Source: Novosphingobium sp. 18050
GTDB taxonomy: Bacteria > Pseudomonadota > Alphaproteobacteria > Sphingomonadales > Sphingomonadaceae
Direction of reading: 5' to 3'
Length of the DNA stretch: 64,000 bases
Assembly (NCBI RefSeq): GCF_902706195.1
Contig: NZ_CACSJO010000005.1
Span: forward strand, 1-64,000
Of this stretch, positions 48,405-57,910 are shown piece after piece. The notes under the pieces were generated by a model, which worked only from the letters and a program-made list of their open reading frames with translations, had not been told where the DNA came from and did not search any database. Both the position numbers and the translations under genes were made by a program. Positions within the stretch are counted from its first letter, which is position 1. Every line of letters starts with the position of its first letter.

Positions 48405-49901
48405 TCAGCCTAGCTTGGACTTGAGGATTTCGTTGATGACGCCGGGATTGGCCTTGCCCTGCATTGCCTTCATCGTCTGCCCGACGAAGAAGCCGAACAG
48501 CGCAACTTTGCCGCCCCGATACTGCTCCACCTTGTCGCCATTGGCAGCAAGGATCTCATCCACCTTGGCTTCGATCGCGCCGGTGTCGCTTTCCTGCTTG
48601 AGGCCCTCGCGCTCGACAATGACGGTAGCGCCGTCGCCGGTCTCCAGCATGATCTCCAGCACCTGCTTGGCGATCGAGCCGGAAATCGTGCCCTTGCCGA
48701 CAAGCGCCAGCAGTTCGGCTGCCTGTTCATGGCTGACGGGCGATTCGTCGAGCGACTTGCCAAGCTTGTTCAGCGCGCCGAACAGTTCGGAAATCAGCCA
48801 GTTGGCCGCCTGCTTGGCGACCTCGGCGGGCTGCTTGCCCTGAGCCAGAGCGGTCTCTGCCAGCAACGCTTCGAACCAGCGGAAGGTGTCGACGTCGGCG
48901 GTCAGCACGGCGGCGTTGTAGGCGGACAGGCCCAGTTCGCCTTCGTAGCGCGCGCGCTTGGCGTCAGGCAGTTCGGGGAGCGAGGCGCGGCAGTCCTCAA
49001 GGAATGCGTCTTCCAGCACCAACGGCAGCAGGTCCGGGTCCGGGAAGTAGCGATAGTCGTGCGCGTCTTCCTTCGAGCGCATCGAGCGCGTCGAGCCCGT
49101 GTTCGGATCGAACAGGCGCGTTTCCTGGACGATCTTGCCGCCGCCCTCTATCACGTCGACCTGACGGTTCGCCTCGTGCTCGATCGCCTGCATGACGAAG
49201 CGCACCGAGTTGACGTTCTTCGTCTCGGTACGGGTGCCCAGTTCGTCACCGGGGCGGCGTACCGACACGTTGACGTCGGCGCGCATCGAACCCTGGTCCA
49301 TGTTGCCGTCGCACGAGCCGACATAGCGCAGGATCGTGCGCAGCTTGGACAAGTAGGCACCTGCTTCGGCCGGGCTGTTCATGTCCGGACGGCTGACGAT
49401 TTCCATCAGCGCCACGCCCGAACGGTTGAGGTCGACATAGGACATCGTCGGATGCTGATCGTGCATCAGCTTGCCCGCGTCCTGCTCGACGTGGATACGC
49501 TCCACGCCGATGACCTTGGCCTCCGGGATGCCGGCCTTCTCGTCCGCTTCGATAGTCAGGCTGCCCTCACCCACGATCGGGTGGTAGAGCTGGCTGATCT
49601 GGTAGCCCTGCGGCAGATCAGCGTAGAAGTAGTTCTTGCGGTCGAAGCGCGACCACTTGTTGATCTGCGCGTCGATGGCCATGCCGGTGCGCACAGCCTG
49701 GCGAATGCACTCGCCATTGAGCACGGGCAACATGCCGGGCATCGCCGCGTCGATCAGCGACACCTGGCTGTTCGGCTCCGCCCCGAAGGCCGTGGCCGAG
49801 CCGGAGAACAGCTTGGAATTGGACGTGACCTGCGCGTGGACTTCAAGGCCGATCACGACCTCCCAGTCCCCGGTGGCGCCCTGGATGCGATACGTGCTCA
49901 T
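48405..49901 (-). CDS. gatB: aspartyl/glutamyl-tRNA amidotransferase subunit B
   Basis: 498 residues. GatB phosphorylates Glu- or Asp-tRNA before amidation. N-terminal cradle domain ('[22 protein letters not shown]', '[17 protein letters not shown]', '[22 protein letters not shown]'), then the helical and C-terminal tail YqeY-like domain ('[34 protein letters not shown]'). The ATG at 49901 is one base past the gatA stop. Last gene of gatCAB. Confidence 0.97.
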   Translation of the reverse strand: MSTYRIQGATGDWEVVIGLEVHAQVTSNSKLFSGSATAFGAEPNSQVSLIDAAMPGMLPVLNGECIRQAVRTGMAIDAQINKWSRFDRKNYFYADLPQGYQISQLYHPIVGEGSLTIEADEKAGIPEAKVIGVERIHVEQDAGKLMHDQHPTMSYVDLNRSGVALMEIVSRPDMNSPAEAGAYLSKLRTILRYVGSCDGNMDQGSMRADVNVSVRRPGDELGTRTETKNVNSVRFVMQAIEHEANRQVDVIEGGGKIVQETRLFDPNTGSTRSMRSKEDAHDYRYFPDPDLLPLVLEDAFLEDCRASLPELPDAKRARYEGELGLSAYNAAVLTADVDTFRWFEALLAETALAQGKQPAEVAKQAANWLISELFGALNKLGKSLDESPVSHEQAAELLALVGKGTISGSIAKQVLEIMLETGDGATVIVEREGLKQESDTGAIEAKVDEILAANGDKVEQYRGGKVALFGFFVGQTMKAMQGKANPGVINEILKSKLG

Positions 49902-49902
49902 A

Positions 49903-51399
49903 TTACCACCACTTCTCAGGCTTGGCCGTGAACCCGGCGCGGGCTTCGATCGCGAGACCGGCATTCAGCACGCCCTGCTCGTCGAGCGGGCGGCCGATGA
50001 TCTGCAGGCCAAGCGGCAGGCCCTGTGCGTCGAGCCCCGCAGGCACCGACATCGCCGGCAGGCCGGCCAGCGAAGCCGGCACGGTGAACACGTCGTTGAG
50101 GTACATCGACAGCGGATCGTCGACATTCTCGCCCAGCGCAAAGGCGGCGCTCGGCGCGGTCGGGGTCAGCAGCACGTCGACCTGCTCGAAGGCCTTCGCA
50201 AAGTCCTGCGAGATCAGCGTGCGGACCTTCTGGGCCTGCGTGTAATAAGCGTCGTAGAAGCCCGCCGAGAGCACATAAGTGCCGATAAGGATGCGGCGCT
50301 TCACTTCGTCGCCAAAACCGGCTGCGCGGGTGGCGGCGTACATGTCCTGAAGACCGGCGCCGTCCGGCAGATCACGCAGGCCGTACCGCACGCCGTCATA
50401 GCGCGCGAGGTTCGAGGACGCCTCGGCAGGCGCGATGATGTAGTACGCGGCCAGCGCATACTTGGTGTGCGGCAGCGAAACCTCGACCACCTCGGCGCCC
50501 GCGTCCTTCGCCCAGGCAATGCCCTGCTCCCAGATCGCGTCCACTTCGGCAGGCATGCCATCGACGCGGTATTCGCGCGGGATGCCGACCTTCTTGCCCC
50601 TGAGATCGCCCGAAAGGCTGGCCGTCCATGCCGGAACCGCGAGGTCGAGGCTGGTCGAATCCTTGGGATCGAAGCCCGCCATCGCCTCCAGCATGATCGC
50701 GCAGTCGGTGACGTCGCGCGCCATCGAACCGGCCTGGTCGAGCGAGCTGGCATACGCCACCACGCCCCAGCGCGAGCAGCGGCCATACGTGGGCTTGATG
50801 CCCACGGTGCCGGTGTAGGCGGCAGGCTGACGGATCGAGCCGCCGGTGTCGGTGCCGGTGGCCGCAGGCGCAAGGCGCGCCGCGATCGCTGCCGACGAGC
50901 CGCCCGAGGAACCGCCCGGCGTCAGCTGCGCGTTGCTTCCGGGACGCTGCCAAGGCGAGATCACGTTGCCGAAATAGCTAGATTCGTTCGAGGAGCCCAT
51001 CGCGAACTGGTCGAGGTTGAGCTTGCCGAGCATGCCGGCGCCCGCTTCCCACAGCTTGCGCGAAACGGTCGATTCGTATTGCGGCACGAAGCCTTCCAGC
51101 ATGTGGCTGGCGGCAGTGGTCTGCACGCCTTCGGTGGCGAACAGGTCCTTCATGCCGATCGGCACGCCGGCCATCGGGCCAAGCGCCTGACCGGCACTGC
51201 GTGCGGCGTCGACGGCCTTTGCCGCTTCAATCGCTTTTTCAGGGGTCGCGACGATGAAGGCGTTCAGCGCATCCTGTGCAGCGGCGACGTTGGCGTTGAA
51301 CGCCTCGGCCACTTCGACGGCGGAAAACTGGCCGGCAGCAACGCCGTCACGGATGGCGGCAACGCCAAGATCGGTAATTGAGTTGGACGAATTTGGCAT
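49903..51399 (-). CDS. gatA: aspartyl/glutamyl-tRNA amidotransferase subunit A
   Basis: 498 residues, amidase-signature enzyme that releases ammonia from glutamine for GatB. The Ser-Ser-Lys site is complete: K84 ('GMKDLF'), cis-Ser in 'GGSSGGSS' (164-165) and nucleophile S188 ('[10 protein letters not shown]'). The start shares one base with the gatC stop (TAATG). Confidence 0.97.
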   Translation of the reverse strand: MPNSSNSITDLGVAAIRDGVAAGQFSAVEVAEAFNANVAAAQDALNAFIVATPEKAIEAAKAVDAARSAGQALGPMAGVPIGMKDLFATEGVQTTAASHMLEGFVPQYESTVSRKLWEAGAGMLGKLNLDQFAMGSSNESSYFGNVISPWQRPGSNAQLTPGGSSGGSSAAIAARLAPAATGTDTGGSIRQPAAYTGTVGIKPTYGRCSRWGVVAYASSLDQAGSMARDVTDCAIMLEAMAGFDPKDSTSLDLAVPAWTASLSGDLRGKKVGIPREYRVDGMPAEVDAIWEQGIAWAKDAGAEVVEVSLPHTKYALAAYYIIAPAEASSNLARYDGVRYGLRDLPDGAGLQDMYAATRAAGFGDEVKRRILIGTYVLSAGFYDAYYTQAQKVRTLISQDFAKAFEQVDVLLTPTAPSAAFALGENVDDPLSMYLNDVFTVPASLAGLPAMSVPAGLDAQGLPLGLQIIGRPLDEQGVLNAGLAIEARAGFTAKPEKWW

Positions 51400-51701
51400 T
51401 ATTCGATCACCTTGGGCACGCCGAAGAAGCCATGCTGCGCGGCGGGGGCATTGGCCAGCACGGCGTCGCGCCGGTCGCCGCCAGTCAGCGGGTCGGCGTT
51501 GATGACGTCTTCGCGCAGGCGCAGGGTGTTGGGGATGACGGCGGTCATCGGCTCGACGCCGGTGACGTCGACTTCGCCGAGTTGCTCCACCCAGGCGAGA
51601 ATTCCGTTCAGCTCGGGCACCATCGCCTCAAGCTCGGCTTCGCTCACCTTGAGGCGCGCGAGGCTGGCGATCTTCGCCACGGTTGCGGTATCGACCGACA
51701 T
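51399..51701 (-). CDS. gatC: aspartyl/glutamyl-tRNA amidotransferase subunit C
   Basis: 100 residues. Small belt subunit that holds GatA and GatB together: '[38 protein letters not shown]' and 'LREDV' are typical. First gene of gatCAB; the operon indicates that Gln- and/or Asn-tRNA are made by transamidation in this organism. Confidence 0.96.
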   Translation of the reverse strand: MSVDTATVAKIASLARLKVSEAELEAMVPELNGILAWVEQLGEVDVTGVEPMTAVIPNTLRLREDVINADPLTGGDRRDAVLANAPAAQHGFFGVPKVIE

Positions 51702-51817
51702 GGCTTTCCTTCACGGGTTAGCCCGGCGCGCAAGGCTTGGCGCCGGGGCGGTATTCGATTGCGCGCGCTAGCATCGGGGCTGCCCGGCTTCAAGCACGGG
51801 CGCGCCGGGAGCTGCGG

Positions 51818-52336
51818 CTATTGGCCCGGCTGCGGTGCCGGAGCGGGTGCCTGCCCTTGCGGTTGTTGCTCCGCCGTCTGCTCGGCGTGCATCTGCTCCA
51901 TCAGCACGGCGATTTCCTCGGGCGTCTTGAAATCGAGCAGCTCGATCTCGAAGACGAGGGTCGCATTCGCCGGGATCGGGCCGGATGCCTGCGCACCATA
52001 ACCCAGTTCCGGCGGGATGGTCAGTTTGTAGCGGCCGCCGCGCTGCATCTGCACGAGCCCCAGCGCGAAACCGGGCACGACTTCGTCGAGCGCCATCGGC
52101 ATCTGCTGGTTCTGATCGAAGACAGTGCCGTCCGGCAACATGCCCTTGTAATTGATAAGCACATAGGAATGCTCGGGCGGCTTCTCGCCGGTTCCGGGGG
52201 TCAGCGTTTCCACGCTGACCTTGGGAGCGACAGGCGCAGCCGCTGGAGCAGGCGCGGCCTGCGCGAGCGCGGCCCCCGAAGGCACCGCTGCTGCGAGAAC
52301 GAGGGCTGCCAGCCGGCCTGCGTTACCGAGAATCAT
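51818..52336 (-). CDS. FKBP-type peptidyl-prolyl isomerase (periplasmic)
   Basis: 172 residues. Signal peptide ending in 'GAALAQ' (about 26), Ala/Pro linker, FKBP domain ('VLINYKGMLPDGTVFDQNQQ', 'VVPGFALGLVQMQRGGRYKLTIPPELGYG') and a Gln/Pro-rich tail. Speeds proline isomerisation in exported proteins. It follows a related membrane-anchored FKBP by 8 bases; the two are tandem paralogues in one operon. Confidence 0.92.
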   Translation of the reverse strand: MILGNAGRLAALVLAAAVPSGAALAQAAPAPAAAPVAPKVSVETLTPGTGEKPPEHSYVLINYKGMLPDGTVFDQNQQMPMALDEVVPGFALGLVQMQRGGRYKLTIPPELGYGAQASGPIPANATLVFEIELLDFKTPEEIAVLMEQMHAEQTAEQQPQGQAPAPAPQPGQ

Positions 52337-52344
52337 CGACGCGA

Positions 52345-52875
52345 TCAGGGCTGGGCCGGAGCCGGCATCGCACCGGGAGCACCGCCCTGCTGCTGCATCT
52401 GCTGCATCTGCTGCATAATGCGCTGCTGCTGCTGGATCTCGGCAAGGCTCCGGTAGTCGAGCAGTTCGACTTCGAACTTCAGATCGGCATTGGCGGGGAT
52501 GGGCGAACCGGCAGGCGGATTCGCGCCGTAGGCCAGCGCTGCGGGAATCTCGACCATGTACTTGCCGCCGCGCTGCATCTTCATAAGCGCCTTGCTGAAG
52601 CCGGGCACGAACTGCGCGACCGGATTCGGATAGCCCTTGTTCTGGTCGAACACGGTGCCGTCCTGAAGCATGCCCTTGTAGTTGATGAGCACGACATCTT
52701 CCATCGTCGGCGAATCACCCGTGCCCGCGCTCAGCGTCTTCACGGTCGGAGTCGGCGGCAGGGCCGCATAAGCGATGCCGCCGGCTGCCAGAGCCACCAC
52801 AGCGACGCCGAGCCAGATCTTCGTAAGCGAACCCTTGGTGATCGGCTGAAGCGCAACGCGGGTAATCTCTGTCAT
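52345..52875 (-). CDS. FKBP-type peptidyl-prolyl isomerase (membrane-anchored)
   Basis: 176 residues. A non-cleaved-looking N-terminal segment (about 18-38, 'IWLGVAVVALAAGGIAYAA') is followed by an FKBP domain ('VLINYKGMLQDGTVFDQNKG', 'FVPGFSKALMKMQRGGKYMVEIPAALAYG') and a Gln/Met-rich tail. The catalytic region is close to the next gene's, indicating duplication. Start 52875 has GAGG seven bases upstream; the frame upstream runs through the rpsU terminator and is rejected. Confidence 0.9.
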   Translation of the reverse strand: MTEITRVALQPITKGSLTKIWLGVAVVALAAGGIAYAALPPTPTVKTLSAGTGDSPTMEDVVLINYKGMLQDGTVFDQNKGYPNPVAQFVPGFSKALMKMQRGGKYMVEIPAALAYGANPPAGSPIPANADLKFEVELLDYRSLAEIQQQQRIMQQMQQMQQQGGAPGAMPAPAQP

Positions 52876-52929
52876 GGACCTGCCTCGTATTCGAAAATTG
52901 TGGATTCGCGCCCGAAAGTTGAATGCACA

Positions 52930-52960
52930 AAGGGCGCGGAAATGAAATTCCGCGCCCTCA
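52930..52960 (-). terminator. terminator of rpsU
   Basis: Near-perfect stem (GAGGGCGCGGAA/TTCCGCGCCCT) followed by TTTG on the minus strand, about 80 bases past the rpsU stop. Confidence 0.8.
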
Positions 52961-53037
52961 TGGCTCAACCCGGCGCGGCGTTCAAGCCGCAAGCCGTGAT
53001 TTCGAGGTGCCCTGCGGAAAAGCGCAGGAAACAGCGC

Positions 53038-53244
53038 TTACTTGGCGCCGTCACGCTCCATGCGCTTACGCTCCAGCTTGCGGGCGCGACGCACAGCAGC
53101 GGCCTTTTCACGGGCGCGCTTCTCGGACGGCTTCTCGAAGTGACGGCGCAGCTTCATTTCGCGGTACACGCCTTCACGCTGCAGCTTCTTCTTGAGCGCA
53201 CGAAGAGCCTGATCGACGTTGTTGTCGCGAACGAGAATTTGCAT
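53038..53244 (-). CDS. rpsU: 30S ribosomal protein S21
   Basis: 68 residues, very basic. '[42 protein letters not shown]' is the S21 signature. Binds the 30S platform near the anti-Shine-Dalgarno region. The start at 53244 is chosen because it gives the universal N-terminus; the frame is open 14 codons further. GAGG lies about 11 bases upstream. Confidence 0.96.
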   Translation of the reverse strand: MQILVRDNNVDQALRALKKKLQREGVYREMKLRRHFEKPSEKRAREKAAAVRRARKLERKRMERDGAK

Positions 53245-53544
53245 AAACCGACACACCTCACAAAATACGAACGAGGCCCGCCCCACACCTTTCGGCGAGG
53301 CGAACCGCGAATCCTAGAGCCAAACCAAGGCCGCAACCAGCGAAGGTACGGCTCGAATGGCGGGCCCGTTACCAAAGCGACGCCTTGAAGACAAGTCCTA
53401 AGGGTCAATCGGCTCTGCAAAAGGACCGGGAAAGGCCATCAGGCCCCGGCCGATACCGCCATCACGTCACACTCTTATATAGCAATACGCCTGCCATGCC
53501 CACTACGTTTGGAAATTCGCCGATTCGCGTCTAAGGCGAGCGCC
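53245..53544. other. 300-base divergent region between rpsU and crcB
   Basis: No convincing ORF. Contains the rpsU leader, a TTATATAG stretch near 53475 that could be a -10 element for either direction, and AAGGCGAG before crcB. No tRNA-like fold was seen. Confidence 0.6.
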
Positions 53545-53964
53545 ATGCCCCAACCTTCCTTTCTTGCAGCCTCGTTATACGTGGCGTGCGGCGGTGCCTT
53601 CGGGTCCTGGCTGCGCTTCCTCGTCTCGCGGGGATGGAGCGCCGCGCTCGGCACTGTGCGCGCCGGGGCCTTTCCCTATGGCACGCTTACGGTGAATATC
53701 CTCGGCAGCCTGGCGATGGGCTTGCTCGCAGGCGCGCTTGCAGGATTCGGGCAAGGTAATGGGTTGCACGGCGAAGCGACACGCCTGCTGCTCGCCGTCG
53801 GTGTGCTCGGCGGCTTCACTACTTTCTCGTCGTTCAGCCTCGACACCGTTGCGCTCATCGAGCGCGGCGATATCGGTACGGCTGCACTCTATTGCGGCCT
53901 TTCGCTGGCCGCGGGTTTCGCCAGCCTGTTCATCGGCCTTATCATGATGCGGAGCGTGGCATGA
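53545..53964 (+). CDS. crcB: fluoride ion channel CrcB/Fluc
   Basis: 139 residues, four membrane segments. Signature blocks are 'YVACGGAFGSWLRFLVSR', 'FPYGTLTVNILGSLAMGLL' and 'GVLGGFTTFSSFSLDTVALIERG', with the Phe/Ser/Thr track of the fluoride pore. Exports toxic fluoride as a dual-topology dimer. Start 53545 (AAGGCGAG upstream). I see no fluoride-riboswitch motif in front. The stop overlaps the rluC-type gene by ATGA. Confidence 0.93.
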   Translation: MPQPSFLAASLYVACGGAFGSWLRFLVSRGWSAALGTVRAGAFPYGTLTVNILGSLAMGLLAGALAGFGQGNGLHGEATRLLLAVGVLGGFTTFSSFSLDTVALIERGDIGTAALYCGLSLAAGFASLFIGLIMMRSVA

Positions 53965-55310
53965 AGCCCGGCAATACCCCCGAAAATACCGATTCCGTCC
54001 GCCAGTTCACTGTCGGCAAAGACGATGAAGGCGTGCGCCTCGACCGCTGGTTCAAGCGTCACTTGCCCAATATCGGCTTTGCCATGGTTTCGCGCTGGGC
54101 GCGTACCGGCCAGATCCGCATCGACGGCAAGCGCGCCGATGTCGACACCCGGCTCGCCGCCGGACAGATCCTGCGCGTACCTCCGGGCGGCGAGGCAAAG
54201 CCGGGCCTCGGCGGCGCCGACATGCCGCGCCGCGAACTGACCGAGGAAGAGATCGCGCTGGCCGATTCGATGGTGCTGACGCAGGACCGCGCCGCCATCG
54301 TGCTGAACAAGCCGCCGGGCCTCGCCACGCAGGGCGGCTCAGGCCAGAAGGAGCACGTCGACGGCCTGCTCGACGCCTATGTGGAACGCGGCCCCCGCCC
54401 GCGCCTCGTCCACAGGCTCGACAAGGACACCTCGGGCGTCCTGCTGATCGCCCGGACGCCTGGCAGCGCGGCATTCTTCTCCAAGCGCTTCTCGGGGCGC
54501 ACTGCCAAGAAGATCTACTGGGCGCTGGTGGTCGGTGTGCCGCACATCCATGAAGGCCTGATCGAACTGCCCCTCGCCAAGCAGCCGGGCACCGGCGGCG
54601 AGAAGATGCATGTCGACGAGAAGGAAGGCCAGACCGCACGCACCCGCTACCGTGTGATCGACCGCGCCGGCAACCGCGCGGCATGGGTAGAACTGCACCC
54701 GCTGACCGGCCGCACCCACCAGCTGCGCGTGCACATGGCGGCAATCGGCCACCCGATCGTCGGTGACGGCAAGTACGGCGGTCAGGAAGCCTTCCTGACC
54801 GGCTCGATCAGCCGCAAGATGCACCTGCACGCACGCCGCCTGATCATCGAACACCCGGACGGCACCCCGCTGGACGTGACCGCGCCCCTGCCCGAACACT
54901 TCGCAAATTCGCTGGAGCAGCTCGGGTTCGAGGAATCCGAAGGCGAGATGCCGGAAGAGGCATCGACCGATTTCACCAAGGAAGAGCGCAAGAAGGCCGC
55001 TAAGCAGCACGCCAAGGAATACCGCAAGGAACGCCGCGGCGAGCGCCATAACCGCAGCGACAGCCCTTCGGGCCGGGTGCGTTCGGGCAAGCCTTCGGCC
55101 AAGCCCGGCGCCAAGGCGATCGGCAAGCTGGGCGGCAAGCCGGTTGGCAAGCCCGGCGCAAAGCCGGCAGGCAAGTCCTTCGGCAAGCCGGCGGGCAAGC
55201 CTTCGGGGCCGCGCGCCGGTGGCCCCTCGGCTCGGCCGGGCGGCGGCAAGCCTGCCGGTGGGCGCAAGCCGACCGGAGCGCCCCGAGGCGCACCGCGCGG
55301 CCGGGGCTGA
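53961..55310 (+). CDS. rluC: RluA/RluC-family 23S rRNA pseudouridine synthase with basic tail
   Basis: 449 residues. S4 RNA-binding domain ('VRLDRWFKRHLPNIGFAMVSRWARTGQIRIDGKR'), then the catalytic domain with D154 in 'HRLDKDTSGVLL' and 'GRTHQLRVHMAAIGHPIVGD'. The usual protein ends near residue 340; the last 100 or so residues are a Lys/Gly/Pro/Ala repeat (GKP-x-GKP style), probably disordered and RNA- or ribosome-binding. Coupled to crcB by a 4-base overlap. Which uridines are modified is inferred from family. Confidence 0.9.
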   Translation: MKPGNTPENTDSVRQFTVGKDDEGVRLDRWFKRHLPNIGFAMVSRWARTGQIRIDGKRADVDTRLAAGQILRVPPGGEAKPGLGGADMPRRELTEEEIALADSMVLTQDRAAIVLNKPPGLATQGGSGQKEHVDGLLDAYVERGPRPRLVHRLDKDTSGVLLIARTPGSAAFFSKRFSGRTAKKIYWALVVGVPHIHEGLIELPLAKQPGTGGEKMHVDEKEGQTARTRYRVIDRAGNRAAWVELHPLTGRTHQLRVHMAAIGHPIVGDGKYGGQEAFLTGSISRKMHLHARRLIIEHPDGTPLDVTAPLPEHFANSLEQLGFEESEGEMPEEASTDFTKEERKKAAKQHAKEYRKERRGERHNRSDSPSGRVRSGKPSAKPGAKAIGKLGGKPVGKPGAKPAGKSFGKPAGKPSGPRAGGPSARPGGGKPAGGRKPTGAPRGAPRGRG

Positions 55311-55316
55311 TAGGCG

Positions 55317-55967
55317 ATGAAGCTGGCGGTATTCGATTGCGACGGCACCCTGGTCGATGGCCAGGCGCCGATCTGCGAGGCGATGGAGGCGGCATTCGCC
55401 GCCTTCGCGCTGCCCGCACCCTCGCGCGGGGCGATCCGGCGCGCGGTCGGGCTCTCGCTCCCGCAGGCGATCCGCCAGCTGCTTCCCGAATCGGATGCCG
55501 AGCGCCAGAACGCTATGGCCGAGGCCTACAAGCTCTCCTTTCGCTCCGCGCGTGAACACGGCCGCGTCGCCCAGCCGCTGTTTCCCGGTATCGAGGACAC
55601 CCTGCGCGGCCTGCACGGCGCAGGCTGGACACTGGGCGTGGCTACCGGAATGTCGGACAGGGGCCTGACCCACTGCCTTGCCGCCAATGGCATCGCGGAC
55701 CTTTTCGTCACGCTCCAGACCGCCGACCGGCACCCGTCCAAGCCGCACCCCGCAATGCTGGAGCAGGCGCTGTCCGAGGCAGGCGCCCAGCCGGGCGAGG
55801 CGGTGATGATCGGCGACACCGTCTACGACATACAGATGGCTGCAAGCGCGCAAGTCCGCGGCATCGGGGTCGACTGGGGCTATCACCACCCGCGCGAACT
55901 GACCGAAGCAGGCGCCGAGATCGTGGTCGAAACGCCTGCCCAGCTTCTGGCGCATCTGCTGAAATGA
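55317..55967 (+). CDS. HAD hydrolase, phosphoglycolate-phosphatase-like
   Basis: 216 residues. Motif I 'FDCDGTLVD' (D7, D9), motif II 'GVATGMSDRG' (Thr), motif III Lys in 'HPSKPHPAML' and motif IV 'MIGDTVYDIQMA'. A helical cap sits between motifs I and II, as in Gph-type enzymes. Substrate is not fixed by sequence. Lies 6 bases after rluC and overlaps the next gene by 4. Confidence 0.9.
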   Translation: MKLAVFDCDGTLVDGQAPICEAMEAAFAAFALPAPSRGAIRRAVGLSLPQAIRQLLPESDAERQNAMAEAYKLSFRSAREHGRVAQPLFPGIEDTLRGLHGAGWTLGVATGMSDRGLTHCLAANGIADLFVTLQTADRHPSKPHPAMLEQALSEAGAQPGEAVMIGDTVYDIQMAASAQVRGIGVDWGYHHPRELTEAGAEIVVETPAQLLAHLLK

Positions 55968-56173
55968 GCGACCCGGCCGCCGCCCGCTTCGCCATGATCC
56001 AGGTGACCCGCATCTTCGGCGTCGCCTGTGTGATCGCAGGTATGCTGATGGCAAACGGACGCCTGTTCGCGGGCGCGCCGGTGTGGATCGCCTACCTGCT
56101 CATCGCCAATGGTATCGTCGATATCTTCGTCATTCCGGTGATAATGGCCCGCAAGTGGCGCACCCCCAAATAA
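55964..56173 (+). CDS. small two-helix membrane protein
   Basis: 69 residues with two hydrophobic segments ('IFGVACVIAGMLMANG' and 'VWIAYLLIANGIVDIFVIPVIM') and a basic end. Not recognised beyond being a small conserved-looking inner-membrane protein. Start overlaps the HAD stop (ATGA), and ATP12 follows 10 bases later, so it is part of the operon. Confidence 0.75.
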   Translation: MSDPAAARFAMIQVTRIFGVACVIAGMLMANGRLFAGAPVWIAYLLIANGIVDIFVIPVIMARKWRTPK

Positions 56174-56183
56174 AGCGATCCAG

Positions 56184-56876
56184 ATGAAGCGATTCTACAA
56201 GGAAGCCAGCATAGAGCAGGCCGATGGCGGCTGGCGCGCGGTTCTCGACGGACGCGGTATCCGCACCGCCGGCGGCAGGGCGCAAATCGTGCCCACCGAG
56301 GCACTGGCGCGGGCTCTCGCCGCCGAATGGGCCGGTCAGGCCGAGACGATCGAAGCCTCCGCCTTCCATTTCCGCGACCTCGCAGACTTCGCGATCGACG
56401 CCATCGCCGGGAACCACCAAGCGGTGATCGCCGAACTGGTGCCCTACGCCGAGACCGATACGCTGTGCTACCGCGCCGATCCCGACGAAGCACTCTACAA
56501 ACGGCAGGCAGAAATCTGGGAGCCGCTCCTGTCCGCATTCGAGGCGCGCCTCGGCGTTCGTTTCACGCGTGTCTCCGGCATCATGCACAGACCCCAGCCG
56601 GAGCAGACTCTGGCGCGTCTGCAGGCAGAACTGGAAGCGTGCAACGACTTCCAACTCGCCGCGCTGAAGATGCTTTCCAGCCTTTCCGCCTCGCTGGTCA
56701 TCGCATTGGAGGCGATCAGGCCCAGCGCCGATGCGGACGCCTTGTGGGTGGCCGCCGAACTGGAGGCCGACTGGCAGGTCGAACTCTGGGGTGAAGACTG
56801 GGAAGCCACCGAACTTCGTGTCACGCGCTTCGCAGCATTCAAGCTGGCGATGAAGCTGGCCGAACTGGCGCGTTAA
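56184..56876 (+). CDS. ATP12 family F1-ATPase assembly chaperone
   Basis: 230 residues. 'KRFYKEASIEQADGGWRAVLDGRGIRTAGG' at the N-terminus and 'ALAAEWAGQAETI', 'DTLCYRADP' and 'WEPLLSAFEARLGVRF' further on match ATP12. In mitochondria ATP12 binds the F1 alpha subunit before assembly; alphaproteobacteria have the ancestral form. Last gene of the crcB-rluC-HAD unit. Confidence 0.93.
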   Translation: MKRFYKEASIEQADGGWRAVLDGRGIRTAGGRAQIVPTEALARALAAEWAGQAETIEASAFHFRDLADFAIDAIAGNHQAVIAELVPYAETDTLCYRADPDEALYKRQAEIWEPLLSAFEARLGVRFTRVSGIMHRPQPEQTLARLQAELEACNDFQLAALKMLSSLSASLVIALEAIRPSADADALWVAAELEADWQVELWGEDWEATELRVTRFAAFKLAMKLAELAR

Positions 56877-56946
56877 GGGCGCGCACCACGCGCCCTCGCG
56901 CTCTGCGGCTCCCTGAGCAATCGACGCCCCACTTTCAGCCCATCCA

Positions 56947-56981
56947 CAAAAAAGCCCGCACCGGACGAATCCGGCACGGGC
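56947..56981 (-). terminator. terminator of outer-membrane barrel gene
   Basis: On the minus strand a stem GCCCG.GCCGG/CCGG.GCGGGC is followed by six T residues. It lies about 50 bases past the barrel protein stop and may also serve the convergent ATP12 operon. Confidence 0.85.
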
Positions 56982-57029
56982 CCTCCTGTCAGAGCGGGTG
57001 CATGAGGACACCCGCCCTTCTTCTTGAGA

Positions 57030-57614
57030 TCAGAACTTCGCGCCAAGGGCGATCACGCCGTTGTGACGGCTCACGCCCATCTCGTAGTTGGAGTAGCGGT
57101 ACTCGGCCTTGACGAAGAACTTCTCGTTCAGGGCGTGCTCGTAGCCCGCGCCGAGACGGAAGCCGTCGAGGTCGGAATTCGCCTTCACGTTGCCGATATC
57201 GAGGCCATATGCGTCGCCAACAGCGTCAAGGCTGTTGCCGGAGAAGCTCAGCTCTGCGCGGGCGTTGGCGTAGCCACCCATCAGGTACAGCTTGCCCTGC
57301 GGACCGACTGCGGTGCCGACGCGAACCAGCGCTGCAACGTCACGGCCGGCCTCGAGGCACAGCTTGTCGCCATCGGCGCGTGCGCAGCTCTTGGTCTCGC
57401 TGTCCGAATAGGTCGCCTGCACGCCGACGAACATGCCGCCCGACAGCTGCATGTCGTAACCGACCGAGCCGCCGTAACCGATGTTCGCCTTGGAATCGCC
57501 GTCGGCCGACACGACGTCGAGGCCGGTTTCGGCCTGAACGAAAGCCTGTGCATTGGCGGCAGCCGGAACGGCGAACAGCGCGGCAGCGGCCGCTGCGGTG
57601 ACGAACTTCTTCAT
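57030..57614 (-). CDS. outer-membrane beta-barrel protein
   Basis: 194 residues. Signal peptide ending in 'AANAQA' (about 23), then alternating strands ('AALVRVGTAVGPQGKLYLMGGYANARAEL', 'FVKAEYRYSNYEMGV') and a C-terminal Phe ('IALGAKF'), as in OmpA-like 8-strand porins. Two cysteines ('SCARADGDKLCLEAG') lie close together and may form a loop disulfide. Start 57614 has AGGAG seven bases upstream. Role unknown, probably structural or adhesive. The 296-base gap upstream (57615-57910) is comparatively AT-rich, with no ORF, and must hold its promoter. Confidence 0.88.
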   Translation of the reverse strand: MKKFVTAAAAAALFAVPAAANAQAFVQAETGLDVVSADGDSKANIGYGGSVGYDMQLSGGMFVGVQATYSDSETKSCARADGDKLCLEAGRDVAALVRVGTAVGPQGKLYLMGGYANARAELSFSGNSLDAVGDAYGLDIGNVKANSDLDGFRLGAGYEHALNEKFFVKAEYRYSNYEMGVSRHNGVIALGAKF

Positions 57615-57910
57615 GGTATGCTCCTGCAAATTCTTATCGTGCCGCCGTCGAAAGCAGCGGGCCCGCGCCCCTTAGCCGGAGAGAATTTGCCGTCAAACCA
57701 TGGAGTTGGAAGAAAGTGTCATCGAAACGTCATTGTGATGAATAAGCCACAGAGAACCAGATGAAGAACGGCGTTTCCACCATGCTCTATGGGCATTTCA
57801 CGGAAATCGCGAATTATTGCCAGAACATGGCCAAACTATTTTCAGCACTCAGCCCTTTATTATCGGCCTGACGGTTCCTACGGGCACCACGCCAGCAAAA
57901 ACCTGCTCAT

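Noticed and set aside
49636..51381. 581-codon plus-strand frame opposite gatA/gatB
   Set aside because: Shadow of the gat genes, Arg/His-rich.
55080..55300. Short direct repeats that could suggest a CRISPR or tandem-repeat array
   Set aside because: They are codon repeats of the Lys-Gly-Pro tail, in frame, with no spacers.
54339..56054. 571-codon minus-strand frame opposite the rluC and HAD genes
   Set aside because: Shadow frame; its repeats mirror the GKP tail of the synthase.
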